From: Mucilaginibacter galii
GTDB taxonomy: Bacteria > Bacteroidota > Bacteroidia > Sphingobacteriales > Sphingobacteriaceae
DNA length: 64,000 nt
Assembly: GCF_014635825.1 (NCBI RefSeq)
Contig: NZ_BMDO01000008.1
Coordinates: 1 to 64,000 of the forward strand
Direction of reading: 5' to 3'
The number at the start of each line of letters is the position of its first letter. Positions within the stretch are counted from its first letter, which is position 1. The notes below the pieces were generated by a model. It searched no databases, was not told the DNA's origin, and saw nothing but the letters and a program-made list of their open reading frames with translations. A program made the translations under genes and the position numbers. Positions 1 to 8,524 of this stretch are shown in pieces.

Positions 1-80
1 ATTACAACTGGGAAAGGCCACATCAAGGTATAGGCGGTAAAAAACCTATCGAAATGACCACCCTAAACAACATATCTTAA
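1..80 (+). pseudogene. 3' end of an IS3-type transposase (integrase core), cut by the window edge
   Basis: Reading from base 3 gives 25 residues then TAA at 78-80. They include YNWERPHQGIGGKKPIEM, which matches the end of rve-domain transposases of the IS3/IS481 type (NxERPHxGl...kxP). Only this C-terminal tip is visible, so it cannot be said whether the rest is intact. It lies 176 bp upstream of aroC on the same strand. Confidence 0.7.
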
Positions 81-209
81 ATCATCTGTTTGTCCTCGAA
101 TTACTAAACCCTTACAGCAATGACATGATTAAATGTTGTTCTGTAAATTCCGGTACAGTCAAATTCAAACAAAAATCACATATTTGCCCATTAGTAAAAT
201 CACAAATAC

Positions 210-243
210 ATCTGTGAAATCACCGAAGTAATCTGTGAAATCA
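210..243 (+). repeat. Direct repeat ATCTGTGAAATCA x2
   Basis: The 13-mer ATCTGTGAAATCA occurs at 210-222 and 231-243, 21 bp apart, ending just before the aroC start. It could be an intergenic repeat of the kind common in Bacteroidota or a two-turn regulatory site. No regulator is suggested by the sequence. Confidence 0.5.
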
Positions 244-256
244 AAATCAATCAATC

Positions 257-1348
257 ATGGCAGGCAATTCTTTCGGACAACTATTTAAGATCACAACCTT
301 TGGCGAATCGCATGGCGTGGCTATAGGGGTAATTGTAGACGGATGTCCCGCTGGTTTAACTATAGACTTAGATTATATTCAAGCTGAACTCGACAAGCGT
401 AAACCTGGCCAATCTAAAATCACTACGCAACGCAAGGAAGCGGACACTGTGCAAATTTTATCAGGTACCTTTGAGGGTATGACCACTGGTACGCCCATAG
501 CCATGCTCATCCCAAATGAAGATCAGCGTTCTAAAGACTACGGCCATAATACCGATGTGTTTCGCCCATCGCACGCCGATTATACTTACCACCACAAGTA
601 TGGCATTCGCGATCATAGGGGCGGAGGGCGTTCATCGGCCCGCGAAACGGCTGCACGGGTGGCTGCGGGTGCTATTGCAAAATTGCTGCTGAAATCGCAA
701 GGAATTGAAGTTCTTGCGCATGTTAGTAGTGTGGGTAAGATTGAGGCGCCAAACATCAGCATCGAATCGGCCGAAGATTTTATAGCTATCCGTGAAGCAA
801 ATATTGTACGCTGTGCCGACCCGGCAACGGCCGAAGAAATGATAGCCCGGATAGACGAAATACGTAAGCAGGGCGATACCATTGGCGGTAAGGTAAGTTG
901 TACTATTACCAATTGTCCGGTGGGCTTAGGTGAGCCCGTATTCGATAAACTACATGCCGATTTGGGTAAAGCCATGCTGAGCATTAACGCCGTACACGGT
1001 TTTGAATATGGTTCGGGTTTTACCGGCAGCGAAATGCTGGGATCGGAGCATAACGATATATTTATTAAAGGTACAGAAGAGCAGGTGAAAACCATCACCA
1101 ACTATTCGGGCGGTATACAGGGTGGTATAAGTAATGGCATGCCTATCGAATTTAAGGTGGCTTTTAAACCTGTAGCCACTATTATGACCAATCAAAACAC
1201 GGTAGATGCCGAAGGCAATGCCGCCCAGATTCAAGGTAAAGGCCGCCATGACCCTTGCGTTGTACCACGCGCCGTGCCTATTGTAGAAGCCATGGCCGCA
1301 CTGGTGCTGGCCGACCATTGGTTGAGGAATAAGACTGCTAAATTGTAA
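257..1348 (+). CDS. aroC: Chorismate synthase
   Basis: The protein has 363 residues, normal for the family. It catalyses the last step of the shikimate pathway: 5-enolpyruvylshikimate-3-phosphate loses phosphate to give chorismate, with reduced FMN as cofactor, in the cytoplasm. Visible signatures are the N-terminal GESHG (residues 16-20), the arginine-rich [15 protein letters not shown] stretch, and [17 protein letters not shown] near the C-terminus. The ATG at 257 gives the canonical N-terminus ([19 protein letters not shown]). It stands alone on the plus strand, but aroA, the DAHP synthase and aroB lie on the minus strand within 11 kb, so most of the pathway is local. No attenuator was seen in front of it. 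Confidence 0.98.
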   Translation: MAGNSFGQLFKITTFGESHGVAIGVIVDGCPAGLTIDLDYIQAELDKRKPGQSKITTQRKEADTVQILSGTFEGMTTGTPIAMLIPNEDQRSKDYGHNTDVFRPSHADYTYHHKYGIRDHRGGGRSSARETAARVAAGAIAKLLLKSQGIEVLAHVSSVGKIEAPNISIESAEDFIAIREANIVRCADPATAEEMIARIDEIRKQGDTIGGKVSCTITNCPVGLGEPVFDKLHADLGKAMLSINAVHGFEYGSGFTGSEMLGSEHNDIFIKGTEEQVKTITNYSGGIQGGISNGMPIEFKVAFKPVATIMTNQNTVDAEGNAAQIQGKGRHDPCVVPRAVPIVEAMAALVLADHWLRNKTAKL

Positions 1349-1377
1349 TTAGCTTTACCAACATGTTATTTCAAGGT

Positions 1378-1452
1378 ACGAAGCAATCTCTGCACGATAG
1401 ATAGCGGCCTGACTAATCGACGCAGGGATTGTTTCGCACAATAATGACGGTG
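1378..1452. repeat. Degenerate member of the GCAATCTC/TCATTGCGA intergenic repeat family
   Basis: The segment holds GAAGCAATCTCTGC and, later, GCAGGGATTGTTTCGCA followed by AATGACGG, in inverted arrangement. It resembles the clearer copies at 6180-6269 and 48006-48095. It lies between the convergent ends of aroC and the 96-residue gene and might also act in termination. Confidence 0.55.
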
Positions 1453-1475
1453 ATTCATCAGTGAGAAAAGCTTTG

Positions 1476-1766
1476 TTAGGCTTTCCTTCGGTAAGCCAGC
1501 GACAGCTTATTATCCTCAAACAACACCTCCGGTTGCTTTAACCATAGCTGCATTCTTTCAATCATCCTACACAACTGCTCGTCGTTCAACTGGCTAATGG
1601 CGGTTTTTGACTTGTCAAGATGATTATACCAAATATCGCTGAATAGCCAGTCTAATACAATTCGGTTGAAGCAATGGTTGTGGCGTACAGGTTGGGTAAA
1701 CGATGCTGGTAACACTTCGTTTAAAAGTTGCCTGTATCTGTTAATAAGGGAAGGCTGAACTGCCAT
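1476..1766 (-). CDS. Hypothetical protein, 96 aa
   Basis: No function is recognised. The product is a small soluble protein, rich in aromatic residues and histidine, with a central stretch FNRIVLDWLFSDIWYNHL. There is no signal peptide or membrane segment. It is the last gene of an apparent minus-strand operon behind the HMA membrane protein (13-bp gap) and the HMA-AraC regulator. Its organisation looks like a real gene: good codon use, and a start directly behind the preceding stop. Context hints at a link to metal handling, but that is inference only. Confidence 0.75.
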   Translation of the reverse strand: MAVQPSLINRYRQLLNEVLPASFTQPVRHNHCFNRIVLDWLFSDIWYNHLDKSKTAISQLNDEQLCRMIERMQLWLKQPEVLFEDNKLSLAYRRKA

Positions 1767-1779
1767 TTACTGTAATTTG

Positions 1780-2514
1780 TTATAGGCTGAATAACATTAC
1801 TGCACTCATGGCTATCATCAGTCCGTCTTCAATAATGGTTACGGTACTCATAGGTAAATTAAATACGGCACCTAAGCAGGCACATTTAATAGCCTTTTTG
1901 TTAAGCACGCTTTTCAGTACGCCAATAATGCTAACTACCATTACCAGTAAAGTAACAACGTTGGTTACTACCGGGTTAAAGTTGGCGGCATAAGCAATGC
2001 CTAATCCCAATTCGATCAACGCATATATATATCCCCATGCTTTAAACCTACGGGCAATCACATCATACATGGCGTAACTATCGGCAAAGCCCTCTAAATT
2101 TAATAGCTTAAAAAAGGAGAACACTAAAAAGAAGCCGGCCATAAATACCCGCATAGCCACCATTTCATCAAAGCCCAGTACGGTAGAACCAGCAATTATG
2201 GAAACGGTGAACACATAGGCAAAGATGAGCACAATAGGCTTATAAGTTTCAAACCACGATTTGGATTCGGCTTCCATATTGCTGCTAATGGGGCTGGCTA
2301 TGGCATGTGCATCGGTTAGCTGGTATTTAGGGTAGTCTTTTAAGGCCGCTTGCAACGTTGGCGTGTTAATGTGTTTATCCATTTCCACGGTTACTTCGCC
2401 ATTGGCTAAGTCTACAATCGCCTCTTGCACATGCTCTACCTTGCCCAAAAGGTGCTGCACTTTATATTGACAACCGGAACAGGTCATTCCGGTTACTTGA
2501 TAAGTATGTTTCAT
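1780..2514 (-). CDS. Heavy-metal-associated (HMA) domain protein with DoxX/MauE-like membrane domain
   Basis: Residues 1-65 form an HMA fold with the metal-binding motif GMTCSGC near residues 9-15, as in copper chaperones and the N-termini of P-type ATPases. After a linker come four or more hydrophobic segments (about residues 90-244) resembling the DoxX/MauE four-helix membrane family. The chaperone-like domain would face the cytoplasm and the rest would sit in the inner membrane. It follows the HMA-AraC regulator gene (87 bp away, same strand), so metal-responsive expression is likely. Its exact role, metal sequestration or redox partner, is not established by sequence. Confidence 0.85.
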   Translation of the reverse strand: MKHTYQVTGMTCSGCQYKVQHLLGKVEHVQEAIVDLANGEVTVEMDKHINTPTLQAALKDYPKYQLTDAHAIASPISSNMEAESKSWFETYKPIVLIFAYVFTVSIIAGSTVLGFDEMVAMRVFMAGFFLVFSFFKLLNLEGFADSYAMYDVIARRFKAWGYIYALIELGLGIAYAANFNPVVTNVVTLLVMVVSIIGVLKSVLNKKAIKCACLGAVFNLPMSTVTIIEDGLMIAMSAVMLFSL

Positions 2515-2601
2515 AACTGTATTATTTATATCACAAAGATACAGCCGTTAAGCCCTGTAACTTTATACAATTTGGATATGATGTTTCGAAATTTACAGTT
2601 C

Positions 2602-3153
2602 CTATATATTGCGGCGCTTATTGTCTTTTATATGCTTAAAATGGCTGGGCGTTAATCCTGTTTCCTTTTTAAACTGGCTGCTCAGGTAAGCTACGCTGCT
2701 ATAACCCATGCGATAGGCAATCTGACTTAGGGTAAGTTCATCATAAATAAGCAGCTCTTTTACTTTTTCTATTTTTTGGCTGATGTAATATTTCTCAACA
2801 GTAGTGCCTTCAGCTTCAGAAAAAAGGTTGCTTAGGTAATTATAATCATAATGCAGTTGATTGGCTAAGTAGCTGGAAAGGTTGACCGTTAACGTATCAT
2901 TGCTGTGATGCACCAATTGTATGATGACGTTCTTGATTTTTTCTACCAGCCTGACTTTGCGGTCGTCTATCAACTCAAATCCTAAATGCCTGAGGCGACC
3001 GTTTAACGCTTCTAACTGTTGATGATTTAATTCTTCTTCAATTGTTACCTCGCCCAACTCAATTTGCTGCGGATGATAGCCGCTTTGCTGCAACTCGTTT
3101 TCAACGGCAAGCTTACAGCGGTGGCAAACCATATTTTTGATGTGTATTTTCAT
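2602..3153 (-). CDS. AraC-type regulator with N-terminal HMA-like domain
   Basis: The protein has 183 residues. Residues 1-65 resemble an HMA domain with NMVCHRC (two cysteines spaced C-x-x-C) as the likely metal ligands. Residues 85-180 form the double helix-turn-helix DNA-binding domain of AraC/XylS proteins, including LSQIAYRMGYSSVAYLSSQF and the closing KETGLTPSHFK. Joining a metal-binding module to an AraC reader suggests a cytoplasmic metal sensor. It is divergent from the GT39 gene and directly upstream of the HMA membrane protein, its likely target. This fusion is seen elsewhere in Bacteroidota, as far as I recall, but its ligand is not known to me. Confidence 0.88.
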   Translation of the reverse strand: MKIHIKNMVCHRCKLAVENELQQSGYHPQQIELGEVTIEEELNHQQLEALNGRLRHLGFELIDDRKVRLVEKIKNVIIQLVHHSNDTLTVNLSSYLANQLHYDYNYLSNLFSEAEGTTVEKYYISQKIEKVKELLIYDELTLSQIAYRMGYSSVAYLSSQFKKETGLTPSHFKHIKDNKRRNI

Positions 3154-3214
3154 AGAGATTGAGTAGACGGGAGCAAATTATCAAATAGTTGTTTAATTTT
3201 AAGCCAAACCTATC

Positions 3215-4783
3215 ATGCTTACATCACAAAAAATTTCTGCTAAAGCATATGTGCCTTTTATCGGCTGCTTTGTTGCACTAAAAGCTTTGCTGTTATTGCT
3301 GGCTATCAATCACTTTGGTTTTCACCGAGATGAAATGCTGCACCTGGTTTTAGGCAATCACCTGGACTGGGGCTACATGGAGGTACCGCCGTTTATTGCG
3401 TTACTGGCTAAAATCAGCACTACCGTGTTCGGCTCATCGGTAGCGGCGGCCCGTGTTTTCCCCGCCATAGCCAGTGCCTTAATGGTATGGTTTACCGGCT
3501 TATTGGTAACAGAGTTTGGCGGGAGACGCTTTGCCATAGCGCTGGCTTGTTTGTGCGTTATTTTCTCTCCTGGAATGGCAGCAAGTGGGTACCTGTTTCA
3601 GCCGGTGGTGTTCGATCAATTGTGGTGGTTAGTAGCTGCCTATTTATCAGTTAAGTATGTGAATACCAATCAGCCTCACTATCTGTATTGGTTAGGCGCG
3701 GTAATAGGTTTAGGCTTGCTTACGAAATATACCATGGGCTTTTTTGCAGGGGCCTTGCTGTTAGGTATGTTGCTTACTCCTCAACGCGGGCTTCTATGGC
3801 GCAGGGAGATGCTGATTACTATTGCAATTTCTACCCTTATTTTCTTGCCTAATGTCATTTGGCAATACCTGCACCATTGGCCGGTGGCTACGCATATGAG
3901 TATGTTGCAAAAGCAACAGTTAGATTATGTGAAACCAGCCGATTTCATTATACAACAGTTTTTAATGCACGGTGCCTCTTTTATAGTTTGGATTACAGGA
4001 TTAGGCTACATGCTCTTTCACAAATCGCTTAGTAAATACCGCTTTTTAGCCTTTGCTTATATATTGGTGTTCGCATTCTTACTAAAAATGAACGGCAAGG
4101 CTTATTACCTGCTGGCGGCTTACCCTATGCTATTTGCCGCTGGCGGATACGGCATATCAACTTTGTTAAAAAATTACCTGCTCCGTTTGGCAGTTCCTCT
4201 GCTTTTAATACTACCCAATTTACTTCTGCTTCCTATAGCGCTGCCCATATTAACACTTAATCAAACCCTTGATCTTATTGGGTATTACCGCCGGCACGCA
4301 CATTTTATGCGCTTTACAGTGACCTGGGAAGACCAAAAACAGCACCCTCTCACTCAAGATTACGCAGATATGTTAGGCTGGGATGAAATGGTTGCTAAGA
4401 CCGCGGCTGCTTACCGTGCCCTGTCACCAGAGCAACAAAAGCATACTGTAATTTTTGCCGACAACTACGGCGAAGCCGGTGCTTTAGCCACTTACCAAAA
4501 GAAATATAATTTGCCCCAGGCAATTTGCCTGAACAGCAGTTTCGCCCTTTGGGCACCGGAAAGCTTGAAGGCAGATTACATCATTTACGTAAGTGACGAT
4601 AACGATGTAAGCGACTTAAAGCCAGTGGTAGAAAGTTATAAGAGGGTAGGTGGAGTGGACAACAAACTTTCCCGTGAATATGGCACCGGCATCTTTTTAA
4701 TTAAACACCCTTCGCCGGTGTTAGAAAAGATTTACAAGCAACACCGAAGTGAAAGCAGGCTCGAGGGTTCAAAAGATAAGTGA
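3215..4783 (+). CDS. GT39/ArnT-like membrane glycosyltransferase
   Basis: The protein has 522 residues with about ten hydrophobic membrane segments. After the first segment comes FHRDEMLHL, the acidic motif in the first periplasmic loop that is characteristic of GT-C enzymes (PMT/ArnT family), which move sugars from polyprenyl-phosphate donors. The loop LDWGYMEVPPFIALLAK is also typical of bacterial GT39 members. A C-terminal soluble part (about 380-522) lies outside the membrane. Acceptor and sugar cannot be told from sequence. The gene is divergent from the HMA-AraC regulator and convergent with aroA, so it is transcribed alone. Confidence 0.85.
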   Translation: MLTSQKISAKAYVPFIGCFVALKALLLLLAINHFGFHRDEMLHLVLGNHLDWGYMEVPPFIALLAKISTTVFGSSVAAARVFPAIASALMVWFTGLLVTEFGGRRFAIALACLCVIFSPGMAASGYLFQPVVFDQLWWLVAAYLSVKYVNTNQPHYLYWLGAVIGLGLLTKYTMGFFAGALLLGMLLTPQRGLLWRREMLITIAISTLIFLPNVIWQYLHHWPVATHMSMLQKQQLDYVKPADFIIQQFLMHGASFIVWITGLGYMLFHKSLSKYRFLAFAYILVFAFLLKMNGKAYYLLAAYPMLFAAGGYGISTLLKNYLLRLAVPLLLILPNLLLLPIALPILTLNQTLDLIGYYRRHAHFMRFTVTWEDQKQHPLTQDYADMLGWDEMVAKTAAAYRALSPEQQKHTVIFADNYGEAGALATYQKKYNLPQAICLNSSFALWAPESLKADYIIYVSDDNDVSDLKPVVESYKRVGGVDNKLSREYGTGIFLIKHPSPVLEKIYKQHRSESRLEGSKDK

Positions 4784-4797
4784 TTCCTGTTTGTTGA

Positions 4798-4862
4798 TGT
4801 CAGTCTGAGTTTGTCGAAGCCTTAGCAAAGCGGCGAATTCTTCGACAAGCTCAGCATGACAT
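4798..4862. repeat. Palindromic intergenic repeat (CAGTCTGAG..TTGTCGAAG / CTTCGACAAGCTCAG)
   Basis: Inverted arms TTTGTCGAAG and CTTCGACAAGCTCAGCATGACA enclose a short loop. A clear relative lies at 52713-52786. It sits between the convergent ends of the glycosyltransferase and aroA genes, where such a hairpin could help end both transcripts. Confidence 0.8.
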
Positions 4863-4868
4863 TGGATG

Positions 4869-6155
4869 TTACTTAGATAGTATAAACCCAGCCTTCTCAA
4901 AATCATCCCAAAATGCTGGATATGATTTGTTAACCACTTCAGCATCTTCAATTTCTACCTGTGGAATAACCAATGCAAGCGGGGCAAAGGCCATAGCCAT
5001 TCGGTGATCCTCGTAAGTCTTTACGGTCATACGTTCGGGGATGAATTTATGACTACAATCTAATTTATATACCATACCCTTTTCGGTGAGGCGTACGCCC
5101 ATTTTTACTAACTCATTTTGCAAGGCAGCAATGCGGTCGGTTTCCTTAATTTTAAGGGTTTCGAGGCCTGTAAAGGTTGCATCATGACCTAAGGCCGCGC
5201 ACACTACAATGAGCGTTTGAGCCAGATCGGGACACGATTTAAGGTCGAATATCTTACGGATGATGGGTTTAGGCTCTTTTTTCAAATAAACACCGCCATC
5301 TTTAAATTGGGAGGTGATACCAAAATTGGCCATCAATTCGGTAATTACGCTGTCGCCTTGCAGGCTGTAAGAAGTCAGGCCTGGTAGAAATAATTCGGCT
5401 TCGTCGGCCAGGGCAGCAACAGCATACCAGTAAGAAGCAGCGCTCCAGTCGGGTTCTACCCAAATATTTGTTTCCTGGAACTCCTGCGGCGCAATGCTGA
5501 TGACGTTATCGGTCCATTGATGCTGAATGCCGGCTTGCTGTAACATACTCAAAGTCATCTCCACATAAGGGCGGGAGGTCAGCTCACCATCGATATGTAG
5601 ATTTAATCCTTTGGGTAGGCTGTTTGCAATCAGTAATAGTGCTGTAATGTATTGGCTGCTTATATCACCTTTAATGGTAATATTATCAGTCAACTGCTCA
5701 AAACCACCTTTTATTTGCAGGGGAGGGTATCCTTCGTTTTCAGCATAGCTAATGTTAGCGCCTAAAGTTCTTAGTGCATCAACCAAAATGCCGATGGGGC
5801 GCTGTTTCATACGCTCGGTGCCGGTTAGCAGTACTTCGCCGTTTTGCAAGGTGAAATGTGCCGTTAAAAAACGCATGGCTGTACCTGCCGGACCAATATC
5901 GGTTGTCTGTGGGCCGTTGTCTGTTGTCTGTAATGGGTTTTCACCGGTAACTGACAACTGAGAACTGGCAACATTTCTTAATATTCCCGCCAGGGTTACC
6001 GCATCGGCAGCATCAGATACGTTAGTAACCTTTACCTTTCCTTTGCTCAGCGCTTCAATAACCAGTGCCCGGTTGCACTCGCTTTTGGAGCCGGTGAGTT
6101 GAATAGTGGCGTTTATTTTTTTGTTGTTACGGCTAACCGTTATGTTTTTTGACAT
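4869..6155 (-). CDS. aroA: 3-Phosphoshikimate 1-carboxyvinyltransferase (EPSP synthase)
   Basis: The protein has 428 residues. It joins phosphoenolpyruvate to shikimate-3-phosphate, the sixth shikimate step. Key stretches are TGSKSECNRALV near the N-terminus (phosphate and PEP binding), PAGTAMRFLTAHF, GDISSQYITALLL and the C-terminal DHRMAMAFAPLAL. Between residues 64 and 87, just before the conserved PAGTAMR motif, there is a low-complexity insertion (QTTDNGPQTTD) coded by repeated GTTGTCTG units. It keeps the frame and would lie in a loop. The gene is third in the apparent pheA operon, after a 129-bp gap that holds a palindromic repeat. It is probably functional, since all catalytic regions are present. 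Confidence 0.95.
   Translation of the reverse strand: MSKNITVSRNNKKINATIQLTGSKSECNRALVIEALSKGKVKVTNVSDAADAVTLAGILRNVASSQLSVTGENPLQTTDNGPQTTDIGPAGTAMRFLTAHFTLQNGEVLLTGTERMKQRPIGILVDALRTLGANISYAENEGYPPLQIKGGFEQLTDNITIKGDISSQYITALLLIANSLPKGLNLHIDGELTSRPYVEMTLSMLQQAGIQHQWTDNVISIAPQEFQETNIWVEPDWSAASYWYAVAALADEAELFLPGLTSYSLQGDSVITELMANFGITSQFKDGGVYLKKEPKPIIRKIFDLKSCPDLAQTLIVVCAALGHDATFTGLETLKIKETDRIAALQNELVKMGVRLTEKGMVYKLDCSHKFIPERMTVKTYEDHRMAMAFAPLALVIPQVEIEDAEVVNKSYPAFWDDFEKAGFILSK
5902..5931. repeat. GTTGTCTG micro-repeats inside aroA
   Basis: GTTGTCTG occurs at 5902-5909, 5916-5923 and 5923-5930 on the plus strand and codes in antisense for the QTTDNGPQTTD insertion in aroA. Flanking CTGACAACTGAGAACTG is also repeat-like. 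Confidence 0.75.
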
Positions 6156-6179
6156 GGAGGTAATGGAAATTAAAGAAAT

Positions 6180-6269
6180 GTCATTGCGAGGAGCAATAGC
6201 GACGTGGCAATCTCATGCGCTTGGGTTACCTTGCGTGTGAGATTGCCATGCTACCGCTCGCAATGACAT
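6180..6269. repeat. Palindromic intergenic repeat (GTCATTGCGAGGAGC..GCTCGCAATGACA)
   Basis: The two ends are near-perfect inverted copies: TCATTGCGAGGAGCAATAGC and GCTACCGCTCGCAATGACA, with TGGCAATCTCA / TGAGATTGCCA further in. It belongs to the same family as 48006-48095 and, degenerate, 1378-1452. It lies inside the presumed pheA operon, between the DAHP synthase and aroA genes, where a folded RNA could modulate aroA expression. Confidence 0.9.
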
Positions 6270-6284
6270 AAAGAAGTAGTACTA

Positions 6285-7415
6285 CTAAGAATGCGTTAAC
6301 TGCTCCTGAACGGGGGCATTACCCTGACCTTTATTCATAATTTCGGTTTGTTTACGGATAGATTCGCCGTGAATCAATTCTAAAAGTTTCTCGGTAAACT
6401 CCGGGTTTAAGTTAAGTGCTTTACCATAGTTGGTGCGTTTTTGCAAAATTTCATCCCAACGGTTCACTTGTAAAATAGTAATGCCGTTATCCTTTTTGTA
6501 GTTACCAATTTGTTCTACAATTTTCATGCGTTCGGCAAGCTTGGCAATTACCAGGTCGTCAATTTTATCAATGTTATCGCGAAGGTCGGCCAGTTTATCT
6601 TTTACATCTTTGTTAACTACCTCCGGCTTGCGCAGAGTAAGGCGGTCAATCAGTTCAACTAAAGCAGCTGGGGTTACTTGTTGTTTAGCATCGGTCCATG
6701 CTACAGACGGGTCAATGTGCGATTCTATCATTAAACCCTGCATATCCATATCCAAGGCTTTTTGCGACACGTATGGAATCAGCTCGCGATTACCCGAAAT
6801 ATGGCTTGGATCGCAAATAATAGGCAATTCTGGCGCATGGGTTTTCAGGTTGATGGCCAAATCCCACATCGGTTCGTTACGGAATGCTGTTTTTTCGTAT
6901 GATGAGAAACCGCGGTGAATAGCCGCCAATTTGGTAATGCCTGCATTGTTAACGCGCTCTAAGGCGCCTATCCATAAAGAAAGATCAGGGTTAACCGGGT
7001 TTTTGATCATTACCGGAATATCTACGCCTTTTAATGCATCGGCAATTTCTTGTACGGTAAATGGGTTAGCGGTTGAACGTGCACCTATCCAAAGGATATC
7101 TACACCACCTTTTAGAGCTTCCTCTACGTGTTTGGCGGTAGCTACTTCCACGGCAGTTGGCAAACCGGTTTCGGCTTTTGCACGTTTTAACCATTCTAAA
7201 CCAATACTGCCAATACCTTCAAACTCACCAGGGCGGGTACGAGGTTTCCAAATGCCTGCGCGCAGGGCGGTTACTTTACCAGTAGCTGCCAGCAAATGCG
7301 CAGTGGCTACCAGTTGTTCTTCGGTTTCGGCGCTGCAAGGACCGGCAATAAGCAGTGGTTGGGCCTTAGCAGTTATCCAAGAGCTAAGCGGCTGTATTTT
7401 AAGATCAAGTTTCAT
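6285..7415 (-). CDS. Bifunctional 3-deoxy-7-phosphoheptulonate synthase / chorismate mutase type II
   Basis: The protein has 376 residues. Residues 1-260 form a KDO8PS/PheB-like DAHP synthase (LLIAGPCSAE near residue 22, ALRAGIWKPRTRPGEFEG, IDPSVAWTDAKQQVTP), which condenses PEP and erythrose-4-phosphate. Residues 265-355 form an AroQ-type helical chorismate mutase (LADLRDNIDKIDDLVIAKLAERM), which makes prephenate. One polypeptide thus covers the first shikimate step and the branch step to Phe/Tyr. It lies 98 bp behind pheA on the same strand and would be under the same Phe attenuator. This fusion order is known in Bacteroidota. Confidence 0.95.
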   Translation of the reverse strand: MKLDLKIQPLSSWITAKAQPLLIAGPCSAETEEQLVATAHLLAATGKVTALRAGIWKPRTRPGEFEGIGSIGLEWLKRAKAETGLPTAVEVATAKHVEEALKGGVDILWIGARSTANPFTVQEIADALKGVDIPVMIKNPVNPDLSLWIGALERVNNAGITKLAAIHRGFSSYEKTAFRNEPMWDLAINLKTHAPELPIICDPSHISGNRELIPYVSQKALDMDMQGLMIESHIDPSVAWTDAKQQVTPAALVELIDRLTLRKPEVVNKDVKDKLADLRDNIDKIDDLVIAKLAERMKIVEQIGNYKKDNGITILQVNRWDEILQKRTNYGKALNLNPEFTEKLLELIHGESIRKQTEIMNKGQGNAPVQEQLTHS

Positions 7416-7513
7416 ATTTTTGTTAATAGTTCATGGTTGATAGTTCATTGCCATGAGGGTGATTGAATGTTTTTAGTTTATGTTATTTACTGTTTTTCTT
7501 TATGATCCATTAA

Positions 7514-8365
7514 CTAGGAACCGTTAACCACGTCTTCCATATACCGCTCATACTCGCCCAGTATATTAAAATTTTTAGTATAGTTAAGTATCTGCCTTAC
7601 GGCTGTGTCGTATTGGCTGGGCTGGTTCCACTCAACATCCAGGTAGAAGTTGTATTCGTTGCGTTTACCCAGCACAGGCATGCTTTGAATTTTACTCATA
7701 TTAATTTCCTGTTCGGCCAGTACATTTAAAACCTTGGCCAAAGCGCCTACTTCATTGCTCACCTGGAAACATAAAGAGGCTTTGTTAGCCTTAACTTGTT
7801 TAGCGTTTTCGTGGCTGGTAAAGATCAGGAAACGGGTAAAGTTCTTTTTATTACTTTCAATACGGCGCTCTTTTACTTCAAGTTCGTATATGCGGGCAGC
7901 AAGGCTGTTGGCAATAGCGGCCGTATCAGTCAATTGCTCCTCATGTACGCGTTTGGCGCAGGCAGCGGTATCGCTGCTTTCCACTACTTTAATGTGCGGG
8001 TATTCATCCATAAAATCAATACACTGGCGTAACGCAATGGGGTGAGATATTACCGTTTTAATATCTTCAAATTTAACGCCGGGCAGGGTTAAAAAATGCA
8101 GCTGTATGGGCAGGTAAACCTCGCCTACAATAGGGAAGTTGTAGCTCATTAACAAGGAGTAGTTAGGCAGTATGCTGCCGGCAATGTTATTTTCAATAGC
8201 CATTACCACATAATCGGCTTCTTTATTCTTCAGTGCCTCGAACGTTTGTTTGAACGAGCCACACTCTACCGTTTGTATATCGGTACCGAAATATCGGAAA
8301 GCCGCCTCTTCATGAAACGATGCGCGAATACCCTGTATAGCCACCTTTGGCTGTTGATTTTTCAT
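7514..8365 (-). CDS. pheA: Prephenate dehydratase
   Basis: The protein has 283 residues. It converts prephenate to phenylpyruvate, the committed step to phenylalanine. Residues 1-180 are the periplasmic-binding-like catalytic domain, with KNFTRFLIF containing the catalytic TRF motif. Residues 195-275 are an ACT domain (LCFQVSNEVGALAKVL), the usual site of Phe feedback. It is first in the operon with the DAHP synthase/mutase and aroA. The start at 8365 lies 15 bases after the T-run of the attenuator hairpin. No chorismate mutase domain is fused here, which fits its presence on the next gene. Confidence 0.96.
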   Translation of the reverse strand: MKNQQPKVAIQGIRASFHEEAAFRYFGTDIQTVECGSFKQTFEALKNKEADYVVMAIENNIAGSILPNYSLLMSYNFPIVGEVYLPIQLHFLTLPGVKFEDIKTVISHPIALRQCIDFMDEYPHIKVVESSDTAACAKRVHEEQLTDTAAIANSLAARIYELEVKERRIESNKKNFTRFLIFTSHENAKQVKANKASLCFQVSNEVGALAKVLNVLAEQEINMSKIQSMPVLGKRNEYNFYLDVEWNQPSQYDTAVRQILNYTKNFNILGEYERYMEDVVNGS

Positions 8366-8380
8366 AAACCGCTGTTAAAC

Positions 8381-8410
8381 AAAAAATCCCGGTCTTGTTA
8401 GGCCGGGACT
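8381..8410 (-). terminator. Attenuator terminator hairpin before pheA
   Basis: On the minus strand AGTCCCGG pairs with CCGGGATT (8403-8410 with 8385-8392, one G-T pair) around a 10-nt loop, followed by a run of six T. It is an intrinsic terminator placed between the leader peptide and pheA. The GCCGGG of the leader peptide end (8446-8451) is complementary to the CCCGGC that overlaps the 5' arm (8402-8407), so an antiterminator can form instead. Confidence 0.9.
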
Positions 8411-8440
8411 TTCTGATTTTGTATGTTTTGTTAGTGCATA

Positions 8441-8509
8441 TCAGGCCCGGCTCTTACTGCTAAAGTAAAAGTAATAGAAACCGAAACCGAATGCGCTGTT
8501 GTTGATCAT
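8441..8509 (-). CDS. Phe/Tyr-rich leader peptide of the pheA operon
   Basis: An ORF of 22 codons reads MINNSAFGFGFYYFYF, then SSKSRA and TGA. Five Phe and three Tyr fall within ten residues (7-16). The stop lies 30 nt before the terminator stem, and the last codons (AGC CGG GCC) hold the antiterminator arm. This is the layout of classical ribosome-mediated attenuation. If the ribosome stalls at Phe codons, the GCCGGG arm stays free, pairs with the terminator's 5' side, and pheA is transcribed. If Phe-tRNA is plentiful, the ribosome reaches the stop, covers that arm, and the terminator forms. The peptide itself probably has no other role. Confidence 0.88.
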   Translation of the reverse strand: MINNSAFGFGFYYFYFSSKSRA

Positions 8510-8524
8510 TGTTTTTTGTTGGTG

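Noticed and set aside
613..1318. Antisense frames inside aroC and similar frames inside other large genes
   Set aside because: They are shadows of well-supported genes with no independent motifs.
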